From: Deltaproteobacteria bacterium
GTDB taxonomy: Bacteria > Desulfobacterota > SM23-61
Reading direction: 5' to 3'
DNA length: 6,363 nucleotides
NCBI GenBank assembly: GCA_026388915.1
Contig: JAPLIW010000374.1
Span: forward strand, 1 to 6,363
Positions within the stretch are counted from its first letter, which is position 1; the number at the start of each line of letters is the position of its first letter. The position numbers were made by a program, and so were the translations under genes. Positions 5,838 to 6,363 of this stretch are shown in pieces. Below the pieces are notes generated by a model that worked only from the letters and a program-made list of their open reading frames with translations, did no database searches and was not told the origin of the DNA.

Positions 5838-5867
5838 TTGCAACCCCCCCCAAACAGGTGGTAATAT
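5838..5867 (+). promoter_or_regulatory. Candidate promoter of rfaE2 with a C8 tract in its spacer
   Basis: TTGCAA at 5838-5843 and TAATAT at 5862-5867 are 18 bases apart, and TGG directly before TAATAT gives an extended -10. Both hexamers match the consensus in four of six positions. The start point would be near 5874, about 20 bases before the ATG. The spacer contains eight C in a row at 5844-5851. It is a prediction from pattern only. Confidence 0.42.
5844..5851. repeat. Homopolymer run of eight C upstream of rfaE2
   Basis: Eight consecutive C on the plus strand form the longest single-base run in the divergent intergenic region. The run lies inside the spacer of the candidate rfaE2 promoter, so a change in its length would change the -35 to -10 distance. 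Confidence 0.95.
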
Positions 5868-5894
5868 GCTCTCAGCTCCCCCGGGGGAATCTTC

Positions 5895-6363
5895 ATGAAT
5901 CATAGAAAAATTAAAAATATCAGAGCAATAAAATCTATTGTTGCCCGCCTCAGGGCCCGGCGGAAAAAAGTCGTCTTCACCAATGGATGTTTTGACATCC
6001 TACACGTGGGGCATATTCGTTACTTGAGGAAAGCCAAAAGCCTGGGGGACATTCTGGTGGTTGGCTTAAATACCGACCGTTCCGTGAGGAAGATCAAAGG
6101 GGAGAAGAGGCCCATCGTACCCCAGAAGGACCGGGCAGAGGTCCTGGCGGCCCTGGAGTTCGTCGATTACGTGGTCCTCTTCGACGAGCCGGACCCCTTT
6201 TCCCTCATCGAGAAGGTAAGGCCAACCATCCTGGCGAAGGGGGCGGATTGGCCTAAGGACAAAATTATCGGCCGGGATGTGGTGGAAAAAGCCGGCGGCC
6301 GGGTGGTCCGGATCCCGTTGGTTCCCGGCGCTTCGAGTTCCGGAGTCATCGAAAGGATCATCC
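5895..6363 (+). CDS. rfaE2: D-glycero-beta-D-manno-heptose 1-phosphate adenylyltransferase, 3' end cut by window edge
   Basis: This enzyme transfers AMP from ATP to heptose 1-phosphate, giving ADP-heptose, the precursor of the LPS inner core. It acts in the cytoplasm. From the ATG at 5895, 156 codons are open to the window end. Stand-alone RfaE2 proteins have about 160 residues, so only a few codons are missing. Motifs: TNGCFDILHVGH (29-40), whose HxGH is the nucleotidyltransferase signature; GLNTDRSVRKIKG (57-69); RPIVPQKDRAE (72-82); KGADW (115-119); GRDVVE (126-131); and SSSGVIERII (147-156), the C-terminal nucleotide-binding motif. No kinase domain precedes it, so it is the monofunctional form and not fused HldE. 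An in-frame TAA at 5862 limits the start, and GGGGGA lies about seven bases upstream. It is transcribed away from the por genes and has no obvious functional link with them. Confidence 0.95.
   Translation, partial: MNHRKIKNIRAIKSIVARLRARRKKVVFTNGCFDILHVGHIRYLRKAKSLGDILVVGLNTDRSVRKIKGEKRPIVPQKDRAEVLAALEFVDYVVLFDEPDPFSLIEKVRPTILAKGADWPKDKIIGRDVVEKAGGRVVRIPLVPGASSSGVIERII

Noticed and set aside
5681..5896. N-terminal extension of porG by 72 residues to an ATG at 5896
   Set aside because: The extension resembles no gamma subunit and would place coding sequence over the candidate promoter. The ATG at 5680 gives the RFHGRGGQG start typical of the family.
6167..6361. A 64-residue minus-strand frame at the right edge
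   Set aside because: It lies opposite rfaE2, which has all its family motifs. No motif or convincing ribosome binding site supports the minus frame.

Overview
The window looks like a piece of chromosome from an anaerobic, GC-rich, Gram-negative bacterium. A member of the former Deltaproteobacteria (Desulfobacterota, syntroph or sulfate-reducer relatives) is my best guess. The reasons are a four-subunit, oxygen-sensitive 2-oxoacid:ferredoxin oxidoreductase, a HndC/HydB-type NuoF protein, and an rfaE2 gene for LPS heptose. The lineage is inferred from gene content and protein flavour, not from a database search.

Layout. Positions 1-5680 hold six genes in a row on the minus strand. In transcription order (right to left) they are porG (gamma), porD (delta ferredoxin), porA (alpha), porB (beta), a NuoE/HydC-type subunit, and a NuoF/HydB-type flavoprotein. 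The last runs off the left edge, probably only a few codons from its stop. A 214-bp divergent intergenic region (5681-5894) carries candidate promoters for both directions. On the plus strand, rfaE2 (heptose-1-phosphate adenylyltransferase) starts at 5895 and runs off the right edge almost complete. There is no RNA gene, CRISPR array, insertion sequence or transposase gene, and no gene-free stretch longer than 300 bases.

How the genes work together. PorGDAB would oxidise pyruvate with CoA to acetyl-CoA and CO2, or run in reverse, passing electrons through its Fe-S clusters to ferredoxin. The NuoE/NuoF pair is the NAD(P)H/FMN module found in complex I and in electron-bifurcating enzymes of the HydABC/Hnd type. 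Its NuoF carries the extra N-terminal 2Fe-2S domain, the C-terminal double 4Fe-4S domain, and a Cys/His set that could bind zinc, all pointing to the bifurcating type. The cluster therefore suggests a route by which pyruvate-derived low-potential electrons are exchanged with NAD(P)H, possibly through a catalytic partner encoded just beyond position 1.

Non-coding points of interest. Two REP-like palindromes sit between porB and nuoE. A 14-bp tandem repeat with an inverted partner forms a long imperfect hairpin between porA and porB. A run of eight C falls inside the spacer of the candidate rfaE2 promoter. None of the core genes looks novel as a family. The novelty, if any, lies in the por-nuoEF pairing and in these small intergenic elements.
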